Source: an uncultured Collinsella sp.
GTDB taxonomy: Bacteria; Actinomycetota; Coriobacteriia; Coriobacteriales; Coriobacteriaceae
NCBI GenBank assembly: GCA_900542165.1
Contig: UQMM01000012.1
Coordinates: 1-60,187 of the forward strand
Reading direction: 5' to 3'
DNA: 60,187 nucleotides
Shown: piece by piece, positions 41,198-48,864 of the stretch
Position numbering within the stretch: position 1 is the stretch's first letter
How the letters are laid out: the number at the start of each line of letters is the position of its first letter
Notes under the pieces: generated by a model
Databases searched by the model: none
What the model saw: the letters and a program-made list of their open reading frames with translations, nothing else
What the model was told of the DNA's origin: nothing
Translations under genes and position numbers: made by a program

Positions 41198-43414
41198 TTA
41201 CTTGTCGGTGCCTAGCTTGTGCGGTTTGTAGGCGAGGGCGCTGACGAGTGCATCGGCAGCGGATTTGACAGCCGCCGGCTGCGGATCGTTAACGTGATCC
41301 TCGGGATGCACGGGCAGGTCCTTCTTGACGGCATCGTGGATGAGCTTAAGGTACTCGGTCACACCCGCGTTCGAGAGGTGCGTGCCATCGCCATCGAACA
41401 GATCATTGCGGTTGGCACTATATCCGTACCAGTCGATAACGCGTACATTCTTGTAGCGCGTGGCGGCGTTGGCGATGGCCTGGTTCGTGGACCCGACCCA
41501 CGGCTGCGGGCTACGCGTGTTTACAAACACGACGATACGCTGCTCGCCGGCGTCGGCCATGATCGCGTCGACCTGAGCGTCCGTTACCAAACCGTTGGTG
41601 CCCAGGGCAAAGACCACGATCTTGCCGGCAAGGTTCTGCTGGATATAGCCCTCAAATGTCGCGCGGCCCGCATCAAACTGGCGGCCCTTTTCGGCATCGA
41701 TATGGCTGTGCGGGAACACGCCGTCAAAGGAATCAACGGCGCGCAGCGACACGGAGTCGCCGATCATCAACAGGTCGTAGGAGCCATCGGGGAAGCCGTC
41801 GTTGTCCTTGTCGGTGTCGTCGGCCGCCTGCTGGTCGGTGGGCGCGGTGTTTTTGGCTTCCTTGTTCAGAACTTCGGCGCCCTCGCCGCTCAGTGCGGAC
41901 GTCTCGGGCACAAAGATCAGGCCGCCCAGTGCGACGACCAACACGACAGCGCAGGCTGCGCAGACAGGGACGTGCGCGCGTGCCCAGTTGGCGGGTGTGG
42001 TGGTTCCATTGCGGAATTCGGTGACGGTGCGGCCGAAGGCGCCCTTCCTAAACGGCGTTTCGATAAAGCGATAAGAGCACTCGGCCACGGCGACCACCAG
42101 CAGTACCTGCAAAATGTACTGCCACCAGGGCGTGTCGTTGATGTTGGCGACCGGGTTCATGAGCAATAGCAGCGGATAGTGCCACAGGTAGATGCTGTAC
42201 GAGCGCTTGCCAACCCACACGAGCGGCTCGGCGGACAGCGCGCGGGCAACCATTCCCTGGGGCTGCACGCAGGCCGCGATGACCATGAGCGTGAGGATGG
42301 AGCATAACAGCGTGCCGCCGCGATACTGGAACGCGGTGTAGCCGTTGGTGAGCGCGACCATGGCGGCAAGGCCAACCAGACCCACGACACCCAACACATC
42401 GATGGATGCGGGCGAGGACCAAAAGCGCACGAGGGCGCTCGGCTGTGCCGGGGCGGTCTCGGTTGATTCGTCGGCCTTCTCGCCAGGTTTGCCCTCGGCG
42501 TTCTTGTCGTGCTTGGCGGCGCCAGCCAGGCGATTGAGCCCCAAACGATGAGCGAGACGCACCGGCGCCAGGTCGCGATCGGGGATAAAGGCCATCCAAG
42601 CACCCAGCAGCAGCGAGAACACGCGGGTGTCGGTGCCGTAGTACACGCGGCTGGGGTCGGCGGCAGGGTTGTAAAGCACCATCATGGCGAGGGCGGAAAC
42701 CGCGGCAAGGCCCAGAACCACGCGGCGCGTGTTGGGCTTGCTCACATGCATGGATACCATGGCAAACAGCAGTGGCGGCCAAATTAGGTAGAACTGTTCC
42801 TCGATGGCAAGCGACCAAAAGTGCGTGAGCGGCGAGGGGTCGCCCAGAGCATTGAAGTACGAGACGTTTTGGGCAATCTGCCACCAGTTGTTGAAGAACA
42901 GCAGCGACGGCAGGATGTCAGGGCGCATCTTGGTGAGCATCACGTGGTTAAAGATGGTGCACAGCGCGCAGGTCACGAACACTACCGTTACCACGGCGGG
43001 GACCAGGCGACGGATGCGGCGAATCCAGAAGCTCTTAAGGTCGATGCGGCCGGTCTTAGCGACTTCGTTGAGCAGCAAGCGCGTGATTAGATAGCCCGAA
43101 AGCACAAAGAAGATCGTGACGCCGAGCAGGCCACCCTGAGCCCACGTGAGGTTGAGGTGATAGAGCACCACCGCGACGACGGCAAGCGTGCGCAGGCCGT
43201 CGAGCGCAGGAATGTAGCGGGATTTGGGACGAGCAGGCGCCTGTTCTTTTGCGGCGCTGTTAGTGTGGGCGTCCTTGTTGGTGGGCGTTCGATGCGGGAC
43301 CGGGCCGCGTCGCGATTCGCCGGCGCGGCGGTCGGCGCGTGGGCGTTCGTGCGGCGCCTGGTTATCGGGCGCGCGGCGCGGACCGCGTGGGCTCGATGGT
43401 GGGAATTGTTCCAT
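41198..43414 (-). CDS. OatA-like acyltransferase (acyltransferase 3 + SGNH domain)
   Basis: 738 residues. The first 65 are Pro/Arg-rich and cytoplasmic. An acyltransferase-3 membrane domain follows (about 66-470) with IPALDGLRTLAVVAVVLYH and TIFFVLSGYLITR, ending in a final helix near 490-510. The extracellular SGNH domain shows IGDSVSLRAVD (about 547-557), FALGTNG and DGDGTHLSNAG (Asp/His pair, about 672-682). This is the layout of peptidoglycan O-acetyltransferase OatA, which gives lysozyme resistance; other cell-surface glycans are possible acceptors. A charged loop (about 305-335) between helices is unusual. Monocistronic. Confidence 0.88.
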   Translation of the reverse strand: MEQFPPSSPRGPRRAPDNQAPHERPRADRRAGESRRGPVPHRTPTNKDAHTNSAAKEQAPARPKSRYIPALDGLRTLAVVAVVLYHLNLTWAQGGLLGVTIFFVLSGYLITRLLLNEVAKTGRIDLKSFWIRRIRRLVPAVVTVVFVTCALCTIFNHVMLTKMRPDILPSLLFFNNWWQIAQNVSYFNALGDPSPLTHFWSLAIEEQFYLIWPPLLFAMVSMHVSKPNTRRVVLGLAAVSALAMMVLYNPAADPSRVYYGTDTRVFSLLLGAWMAFIPDRDLAPVRLAHRLGLNRLAGAAKHDKNAEGKPGEKADESTETAPAQPSALVRFWSSPASIDVLGVVGLVGLAAMVALTNGYTAFQYRGGTLLCSILTLMVIAACVQPQGMVARALSAEPLVWVGKRSYSIYLWHYPLLLLMNPVANINDTPWWQYILQVLLVVAVAECSYRFIETPFRKGAFGRTVTEFRNGTTTPANWARAHVPVCAACAVVLVVALGGLIFVPETSALSGEGAEVLNKEAKNTAPTDQQAADDTDKDNDGFPDGSYDLLMIGDSVSLRAVDSFDGVFPHSHIDAEKGRQFDAGRATFEGYIQQNLAGKIVVFALGTNGLVTDAQVDAIMADAGEQRIVVFVNTRSPQPWVGSTNQAIANAATRYKNVRVIDWYGYSANRNDLFDGDGTHLSNAGVTEYLKLIHDAVKKDLPVHPEDHVNDPQPAAVKSAADALVSALAYKPHKLGTDK

Positions 43415-43507
43415 AAAACATCATCCAATGACGAGAATAATCAGCACATATTCATTGTAGCTGCCTGCTCCTGTGAATGCTTGCTGCTGGCGCAACCTCA
43501 AGGGCGC

Positions 43508-43537
43508 GTTCACATCAAAGTGAACTAAAGTTATAGA
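43508..43537 (+). promoter_or_regulatory. Promoter with overlapping operator of the ribokinase operon
   Basis: TTCACA (43509-43514) and TATAGA (43532-43537) with a 17-bp spacer make a good promoter 64 bp before the gene. The perfect dyad GTTCAC-6 nt-GTGAAC (43508-43525) overlaps the -35, as expected for a repressor site. Confidence 0.45.
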
Positions 43538-43600
43538 GGTGCGAGGGCGCACGATCGACGGCCGACGGTGGGCATAGGGCCCGCAGATGAGGAGGTTCCC

Positions 43601-44596
43601 ATGGCAGATCGCGGCATCGTTGCGGTGTTCGGCAGCATGAACATGGACCTTTCGGTGGCGTGCGAGCGCATGCCGCGCGCGGGTGAGACCGTCGGTGGCA
43701 GTGGTTTTATCACCAACGCCGGTGGCAAGGGCGCTAACCAGGCCGTCGCCGCCGCGCGCATGGGTGCGCGCACGTGCATGATTGGCGCGGTCGGCCGCGA
43801 CGCGTTCGGTGCATCGCTCGTGGCGGGGCTCCAAGATGCTGGCGTGGACTGTGACTTTGTGGCGCTGCGCGACGACGTGGAGACGGGCACGGCGACCATC
43901 ATTCGCTGCGAGGGCGACAACCGCATCGTGCTGTCGCCGGGCGCCAACCATGCACTCGCGGGCGAGGACGTTGCCTGCGCGCTGGGGCGTCTGGTGGCCG
44001 ATGGGCTCGACGGAGACGCCAGCGATATTGCCCCGGCTGCCGGAAGCGTCTTTATCGCCCAGGGCGAATGTGACCTTGCGGCGACTGCCGAGTCGCTTTT
44101 CTGCGCTCACGAGCTGGGGTTCTATACGATCTTTAATCCAGCGCCTGCCTGCGAGTTGCCTGTGGAGGCCTGGCCTGCGGTCGACCTGGTCTGTCCCAAC
44201 GAGACTGAGTGCCAGGTGCTGACGGGCATCTTGCCCGCAGATGATGAGAGCTGCGTCGCGGCGCTCAATGCCCTGCTCGCCAAGGGTGCCGGGGCTGCGG
44301 TCATCACGTTGGGCGGCGCCGGGTCGGTTACGCTCGGCTATGACGGCGAGCCGCTGCGTATGCCGGCACTTTCGAGCACGGTAGTCGATACCACAGCCGC
44401 CGGCGATACGTTTATCGGCGCGCTTGCCGCGGCTCGTCTGGAGGGGCTGCCGCTCTTTGAGTGCATGGTCGCGGGTGCTCGCGCTTCGGCGGTGACGGTG
44501 TCGCGCCTGGGCGCTCAGCAATCAATTCCCACGCGTGCGGAAGTCGAGCACAAGTTTGGTTTAGACGGTTTGGATGTAGACGGAGAAGCGGAGTAG
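43601..44596 (+). CDS. rbsK: Ribokinase, PfkB family
   Basis: 331 residues. Phosphorylates ribose (or a related sugar) with ATP. PfkB motifs: VFGSMNMDLSV and GGKGANQAVAAARMG near the N-terminus; DTTAAGDTFIGAL with catalytic Asp near residue 270 (the usual GAGD is AAGD); PNETE in the middle. GGAGG before the ATG at 43601. It overlaps nothing but lies 4 bp before a nucleoside hydrolase gene, so the pair would release ribose from nucleosides and phosphorylate it: nucleoside salvage. A ribokinase assignment is likely, though other PfkB sugars are possible. Confidence 0.88.
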   Translation: MADRGIVAVFGSMNMDLSVACERMPRAGETVGGSGFITNAGGKGANQAVAAARMGARTCMIGAVGRDAFGASLVAGLQDAGVDCDFVALRDDVETGTATIIRCEGDNRIVLSPGANHALAGEDVACALGRLVADGLDGDASDIAPAAGSVFIAQGECDLAATAESLFCAHELGFYTIFNPAPACELPVEAWPAVDLVCPNETECQVLTGILPADDESCVAALNALLAKGAGAAVITLGGAGSVTLGYDGEPLRMPALSSTVVDTTAAGDTFIGALAAARLEGLPLFECMVAGARASAVTVSRLGAQQSIPTRAEVEHKFGLDGLDVDGEAE

Positions 44597-44600
44597 AACA

Positions 44601-45575
44601 ATGGCAATCAAGAAGCTGATCCTTGATCTGGATATGGGTGTGGACGATGCGATGGCGCTGGCCTATGCCATCGCGAGCCCCGAGGTGGAGCTCGTGGGCA
44701 TCACCACGTGCTTTGGCAACGTGCGCGTCGAGCAATCGGCGCACAACTGCCTGGCGGTGCTCGATCTGCTGGGTCGCCCCGAGGTTCCGGTGTACCTGGG
44801 TGCCGACCGTCCTCTGCAGGCGACTGAGCCCTATACGCCGCCGGCGTCCACCGCGCTCATTCACGGCAAGAACGGCATCGGCGGCGCGAGCGTGCCCGCG
44901 TCGCCCTACGAGCCGGTGGGGGCGACCTCGGCCGACGGTAACGCTGCGGTCGATTATCTGATCGATGCCGCGCGCACCTATGGTCCCGATCTGGTCTACG
45001 TAGCGACTGGCCCGCTCTCCAACCTGGCGCTCGCCCTGGAGCGCGATGCGGCGGCGATGATGTCCATCGGCCGCGTGGTCGTGATGGGCGGCGCCCTTAC
45101 CGTGCCCGGCAACGTGAGCGCGGGCGCCGAGGCCAATATGGCGAGCGACCCCGAGGCAGCCGACGCGGTGCTGCGTTCAGGTCGCAAGCTCACCATGGTG
45201 GGTCTGGACGTGACGCATCGCGTGGTGCTCACACGCCGCGACATTGCCGGCTGGACGGGCTCGGGCACTATGGCTGGCTGCGCGTTTGCGAGCATGGTCG
45301 AGCACTACATTGGTTCGTACGAAATGAACGCGCCCTACCTGGGCGGCTGCGCGCTGCATGATCCGCTGGCGGTTGCCGTGGCGATCGACCCCACGCTCGT
45401 AGGTGCGCTCGGCTGCAACCTGCGTGTTGATCTGCTGGGCGAGTACCGCGGCCGCACCATCTGCGATGAGCGCCGCCTGTCCGATCCGGACAAGAGCGCG
45501 CTTGTGGCGCTGACCGTGGATGCTCCGCGCTTCCTGTCCGAGTTCAAGACACGTATGGCCCGTGTCTTGGGCTAA
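44601..45575 (+). CDS. Inosine-uridine-preferring nucleoside hydrolase
   Basis: 324 residues. The N-terminal calcium-binding motif DLDMGVDDAMAL is the DxDxGxDD signature of the family; YVATGPLSNLALAL, VVMGGA and HDPLAVAVAIDP complete the active site. It hydrolyses the N-glycosidic bond of ribonucleosides to base and ribose; base preference cannot be told. Operon partner of ribokinase. The end of the gene contains an AAGACACG...CGTGTCTT hairpin (about 45546-45569). Confidence 0.92.
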   Translation: MAIKKLILDLDMGVDDAMALAYAIASPEVELVGITTCFGNVRVEQSAHNCLAVLDLLGRPEVPVYLGADRPLQATEPYTPPASTALIHGKNGIGGASVPASPYEPVGATSADGNAAVDYLIDAARTYGPDLVYVATGPLSNLALALERDAAAMMSIGRVVVMGGALTVPGNVSAGAEANMASDPEAADAVLRSGRKLTMVGLDVTHRVVLTRRDIAGWTGSGTMAGCAFASMVEHYIGSYEMNAPYLGGCALHDPLAVAVAIDPTLVGALGCNLRVDLLGEYRGRTICDERRLSDPDKSALVALTVDAPRFLSEFKTRMARVLG

Positions 45576-45583
45576 GTTGTCTT

Positions 45584-45655
45584 TTTGGGACGGGGCTTTT
45601 TTGACTGGTATGATTGGTGCGACCATTCGAACCAGCTAAAAGAGCCCGTCCCAAA
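45584..45655. repeat. Long fold-back between nucleoside hydrolase and luxS
   Basis: TTTGGGACGGGGCT with TGACTGGT on the left (45584-45609) pairs with AACCAG and GAGCCCGTCCCAAA on the right (45630-45655), with an inner GGT...ACC pairing. It may serve as a terminator for the upstream operon or be another member of the GGGACGG-type repeats. Confidence 0.55.
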
Positions 45656-45677
45656 TTGACTACCGAGAGGATCTGCC

Positions 45678-46166
45678 ATGGAGCGCATCGCGAGCTTTTC
45701 CGTTGACCATCTGCTGCTTGAGCCCGGCGTGTATGTGAGCCGCATCGACCGCGATCCGGCGACCGGCGCCGCCGTCACCACCTTTGACCTGCGCCTGACC
45801 ACACCCAATAAGGAGCCGGTCATGAACACGGCCGAGTGCCACACCATCGAGCACCTGGGCGCGACGTTCCTTCGCAATCATGTCGAGTGGTCGAGCCGCA
45901 TTGTCTACTTTGGCCCCATGGGCTGCCGCACGGGCTTTTACCTGGTTGTCTTTGGCGAGCTGACGAGCGAGAAGATCTTGCCGCTCGTCCGCGAGCTGTT
46001 TGAGTTTGTCGCCGGCTTCGAGGGCGATGTCCCCGGTGCCGCTCCCGAGGAGTGCGGTAACTACCTGGACCAGAACCTCCCCATGGCCAACTGGCTCGCA
46101 CGCCGTTACCTCGACCGCGACCTGGCCGATATCGACGAGAAGCACCTGCACTATCAGCAGGCGTAA
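45678..46166 (+). CDS. luxS: S-ribosylhomocysteine lyase
   Basis: 162 residues, full length. Cleaves S-ribosylhomocysteine to homocysteine and DPD, the precursor of autoinducer-2. Metal ligands H55 and H59 (HTIEHLGATFLRN) and C126 (EECGNYLDQN) are present, as is the catalytic Cys83 (MGCRTGFYL). GAGAGGA precedes the ATG. Monocistronic, with a hairpin in front and a terminator after. It supports the activated methyl cycle; a signalling role is possible but not implied. Confidence 0.97.
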   Translation: MERIASFSVDHLLLEPGVYVSRIDRDPATGAAVTTFDLRLTTPNKEPVMNTAECHTIEHLGATFLRNHVEWSSRIVYFGPMGCRTGFYLVVFGELTSEKILPLVRELFEFVAGFEGDVPGAAPEECGNYLDQNLPMANWLARRYLDRDLADIDEKHLHYQQA

Positions 46167-46185
46167 GAGCTTTATCGCCCAAAAC

Positions 46186-46226
46186 GAGCGCATTGGGCGC
46201 CTTCGCTTATGCGGGGGCGCCTTTTT
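46186..46226 (+). terminator. Probable terminator of luxS
   Basis: GGCGCC (46196-46201) and GGCGCC (46216-46221) pair, followed by TTTTTG. Alternative pairing of CGCAT with ATGCG is also possible. Confidence 0.6.
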
Positions 46227-46275
46227 GTTGATTGGTCGGGACGAGCGTTCAAAATCGCTCATGTTTGTTCTAGAA

Positions 46276-46301
46276 TGTTCGTATAGTCACATTTACGAAC
46301 A
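46276..46301 (+). promoter_or_regulatory. Dyad TGTTCGTA/TACGAACA before the DUF4867 gene
   Basis: TGTTCGTA (46276-46283), 10 nt, TACGAACA (46294-46301). A TATAGT -10-like box (46282-46287) lies within it, and the right arm abuts the AGGAG ribosome site. It may be an operator or a translation-blocking hairpin. GAAC/GTTC arms recall actinobacterial SOS boxes, but the spacing does not fit. Confidence 0.45.
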
Positions 46302-46310
46302 GGAGTGAAC

Positions 46311-46955
46311 ATGCATATCTACTCTGTCAACGATCCCGAGTTCAAATCCTATGGCAACGTTTGGGATAATGTTCCGTCCGAGCTTACGTCACCCGTGCTC
46401 GAGGCGCTTGCCTCCACGCCCATCCCTGAGGGCAGCAAATACGTGGCGAGCGCGCCCGAGCTCGAGAGCGTCAAGGATGCCGATAAGTTGGGCTTCCTCA
46501 TGTTTGGCGGCCGTCCCTTCCAGCTCGGCTGGTGCAACGGCCACAACACGCGCCTCAACTGCCTGGAGTACCACCGCGCGAGCGAGTTCAACCTGGGTGC
46601 TCGCGATTTTATCCTGCTCGTGGCGCATCGCTGGGAGATCGAGGACGGCAAGCTCGACACCGCGTGCGTCAAGGCGTTCCGCGTGCCGGCGGGCAAGGTT
46701 GTCGAGGTCTTCAACACCACGCTCCACTACACGCCCTGCATGGTCGACGACGGCGGCTTCCAGGTGATGGTGGCGCTGCCGGCGGGCACCAACGGCCCGC
46801 GCCCCGAGGCTGCGGCCGACATGCCTACCGCCGGCGACAGCTACTGCTACTGGAAGGCCGACAAGTGGGTTCTCTGCCATGCTGACAGCCCCAAGGCGGC
46901 CGAAGGCGGCTACGTGGGTCTTATCGGCAAAAATATCGACATCACCTGCGACTAG
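46311..46955 (+). CDS. DUF4867 family protein
   Basis: 214 residues, soluble, no signal peptide. Conserved-looking segments are FMFGGRPFQLGWCNGHNTRLNCLEYHRASEFN, split here as FGGRPFQLGWCNGHN and LEYHRASEFN, and KAFRVPAGKVVEVFNTTLHYTPC, a cupin-like beta pattern with several His/Glu. Members are commonly found near carbohydrate-use genes and may be sugar isomerase-like; function unproven. AGGAG precedes the ATG at 46311. Two CTGTAACA palindromes follow it. Confidence 0.65.
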   Translation: MHIYSVNDPEFKSYGNVWDNVPSELTSPVLEALASTPIPEGSKYVASAPELESVKDADKLGFLMFGGRPFQLGWCNGHNTRLNCLEYHRASEFNLGARDFILLVAHRWEIEDGKLDTACVKAFRVPAGKVVEVFNTTLHYTPCMVDDGGFQVMVALPAGTNGPRPEAAADMPTAGDSYCYWKADKWVLCHADSPKAAEGGYVGLIGKNIDITCD

Positions 46956-46963
46956 AATCTTCC

Positions 46964-47105
46964 GTCTCAATCTGTAACATCTAGCGGGCCAAATCGTCTC
47001 TACCTGTTACAGATTTAGACAAACCGTAGGGGACGGACCGATAAATCTCGATCTGTAACACCGGGCCCGGTTTTGACGGACTAGCTGTTACAGATCGAGA
47101 CAAAC
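46964..47105. repeat. Two copies of the CTGTAACA palindromic repeat
   Basis: Units at 46964-47023 and 47044-47105 with arms TCTCAATCTGTAACA/TGTTACAGATTTAGACA and TCTCGATCTGTAACA/TGTTACAGATCGAGACA. They match the three copies at 3136-3362, and AAACCG follows each right arm. Confidence 0.85.
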
Positions 47106-47110
47106 CGCCC

Positions 47111-47147
47111 CCAACCACCACAAAGGTGTCCCTTTGTGGTGGTTTGG
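47111..47147. terminator. 16-bp hairpin before the GH1 gene
   Basis: CCAACCACCACAAAGG (47111-47126) pairs with 47131-47147 with one bulged base. There is no long T tract. The 150 bp between it and the GH1 gene shows no gene. Confidence 0.5.
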
Positions 47148-47298
47148 CGTGCAACGGGTATCAAAAAGTGTCAGGCGGGGGCGGCTGCCGGGCCGCCGTG
47201 TGCGAAAAGAAGTGTCGGCCTGCGTCGCTGTCGTTGGGCGAGGCCCTATTTGCGGGGATACTGAAACCACGACAAGCAGCGTATGAAAGGATCGATGC

Positions 47299-48729
47299 AT
47301 GGCTTTCCGTAATGACTTCCTGTGGGGCGGCGCGACGGCTGCCAACCAGTGCGAGGGCGCCTACGACGTGGACGGCCGCGGCCTTGCCAACGTGGACGTG
47401 GCTCCGCGCGGCCCCGAGCGCTATGCGGTGGTTTCCGGCCAGCGCAAGATGCTCGACTTTGAGGACGGCTATTACTATCCCGCGCAGACCGGCATCGATT
47501 TCTATCACCACTACAAAGAGGACATCGCCCTCTTTGCCGAGATGGGCTTTAAAACCTTCCGTATGAGCCTGGCTTGGACCCGCATTTTCCCCAACGGCGA
47601 CGAGACCGAGCCCAACGAGGCTGGCCTGGCCTTCTACGAGGACGTATTCCGCGAGTGTCAGGCGCACGGCATCGAGCCGCTCGTGACCATCACGCACTTC
47701 GACTGCCCGATTCACCTCATCAAGGAGTACGGCGGCTGGCGCAACCGCAAGCTCATCGACTTCTACAAGAACCTCGCGACCACGATTTTCACCCGCTACA
47801 AGGGCCTGGTGAAGTACTGGCTTACCTTCAACGAGATCAATATGATCCTGCACCTGCCGTTTATGGGTGCCGGTCTGGTCTTTGAGGAGGGCGAGAACAA
47901 GGAGGCCGTCGAGTACCTGGCCGCTCACAACGAGCTCGTCGCCAGCGCTTGGGCAACCAAGATTGCCCACGAGATCGACCCCGAGGTCAAGATCGGCTGC
48001 ATGCTCGCCGCAGGTAGCTACTACCCCTACAGCTGCCGTCCGGGCGATGTGCGCCAGGCGCAACTCGATAACCAGGACAACTACTTCTTCGTCGACGTCC
48101 AGAGCCGCGGCTACTACCCGGCATATGCCGTCAAGAAGCTCGAGCGTCTTGGCATCGATGTGGGCATGATCGACGAGGACCGCGAGATCCTGGCCGCCAA
48201 CACCGTCGATTTCATCAGCTTTAGCTACTACAGCACCCGTTGCTCCGCCGGTGCCGATAACCCCGATGTCGAGCGCACCCAGGGCAACGCCTTCGCCGGC
48301 GCCAAGAACCCCTACTTGCAGGAGAGCCAGTGGGGCTGGGCCATCGATCCGCTGGGCTTCCGCATTACGCTCAACGACCTGTACGATCGTTATCAGAAGC
48401 CGCTGTTTGTGGTCGAGAACGGCCTGGGCGCCAAGGATGTTGTCGAGGAGGATGGCTCCATCAACGACGACTACCGTATCGACTACCTGCGCCAGCATAT
48501 CGCCGCGATGCGCGATGCGGTGACCGAGGACGGCGTTGACCTGCTGGGCTACACCACCTGGGGCCCGATCGACCTGGTGTCTGCCGGCACGGGCGAGATG
48601 TCCAAGCGCTATGGCTTTATCTATGTGGATCGCGACGATGCGGGCAACGGCACCCTCAAGCGTTCCAAGAAGAAGAGCTTCGACTGGTACAAGAAGGTTA
48701 TCGCCACCAACGGCGAAGATTTGGCCTAG
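47299..48729 (+). CDS. Glycoside hydrolase family 1, probable 6-phospho-beta-glucosidase
   Basis: 476 residues, full length. N-terminal FLWGGATAANQCEGAY signature of GH1; acid/base E179 in TFNEIN; nucleophile E373 in VVENGLG. Near the C-terminus SKRYGFIYVDRDD and KRSKKKSFDWYKK fit the phosphate-binding loop of 6-phospho-beta-glucosidases (Ser, Lys, Tyr), so the substrate is probably a PTS-imported beta-glucoside phosphate such as cellobiose- or salicin-6-P. No PTS genes are in the window. AAAGGAT precedes the ATG. Confidence 0.9.
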   Translation: MAFRNDFLWGGATAANQCEGAYDVDGRGLANVDVAPRGPERYAVVSGQRKMLDFEDGYYYPAQTGIDFYHHYKEDIALFAEMGFKTFRMSLAWTRIFPNGDETEPNEAGLAFYEDVFRECQAHGIEPLVTITHFDCPIHLIKEYGGWRNRKLIDFYKNLATTIFTRYKGLVKYWLTFNEINMILHLPFMGAGLVFEEGENKEAVEYLAAHNELVASAWATKIAHEIDPEVKIGCMLAAGSYYPYSCRPGDVRQAQLDNQDNYFFVDVQSRGYYPAYAVKKLERLGIDVGMIDEDREILAANTVDFISFSYYSTRCSAGADNPDVERTQGNAFAGAKNPYLQESQWGWAIDPLGFRITLNDLYDRYQKPLFVVENGLGAKDVVEEDGSINDDYRIDYLRQHIAAMRDAVTEDGVDLLGYTTWGPIDLVSAGTGEMSKRYGFIYVDRDDAGNGTLKRSKKKSFDWYKKVIATNGEDLA

Positions 48730-48758
48730 GCTTTCCCGATAACCGTAGCCTCCTGACC

Positions 48759-48797
48759 AAGGCGCCCGGCGAGCAGTTAATGCTTGCCGGTCGCCTT
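48759..48797 (+). terminator. Hairpin after the GH1 gene
   Basis: AAGGCGcCCGGCgAGCA (48759-48775) pairs with TGCTtGCCGGtCGCCTT (48781-48797); no T run follows. Confidence 0.6.
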
Positions 48798-48864
48798 GCC
48801 GTCTGCGGATTTTGGGACATGCGGCCCGCTTTTTCGACCCATCTGTCGGTACACTAAAAGCACT

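Noticed and set aside
46276..46301. LexA/SOS box
   Set aside because: GTTC and GAAC arms are 14 bp apart, too far for known SOS boxes.
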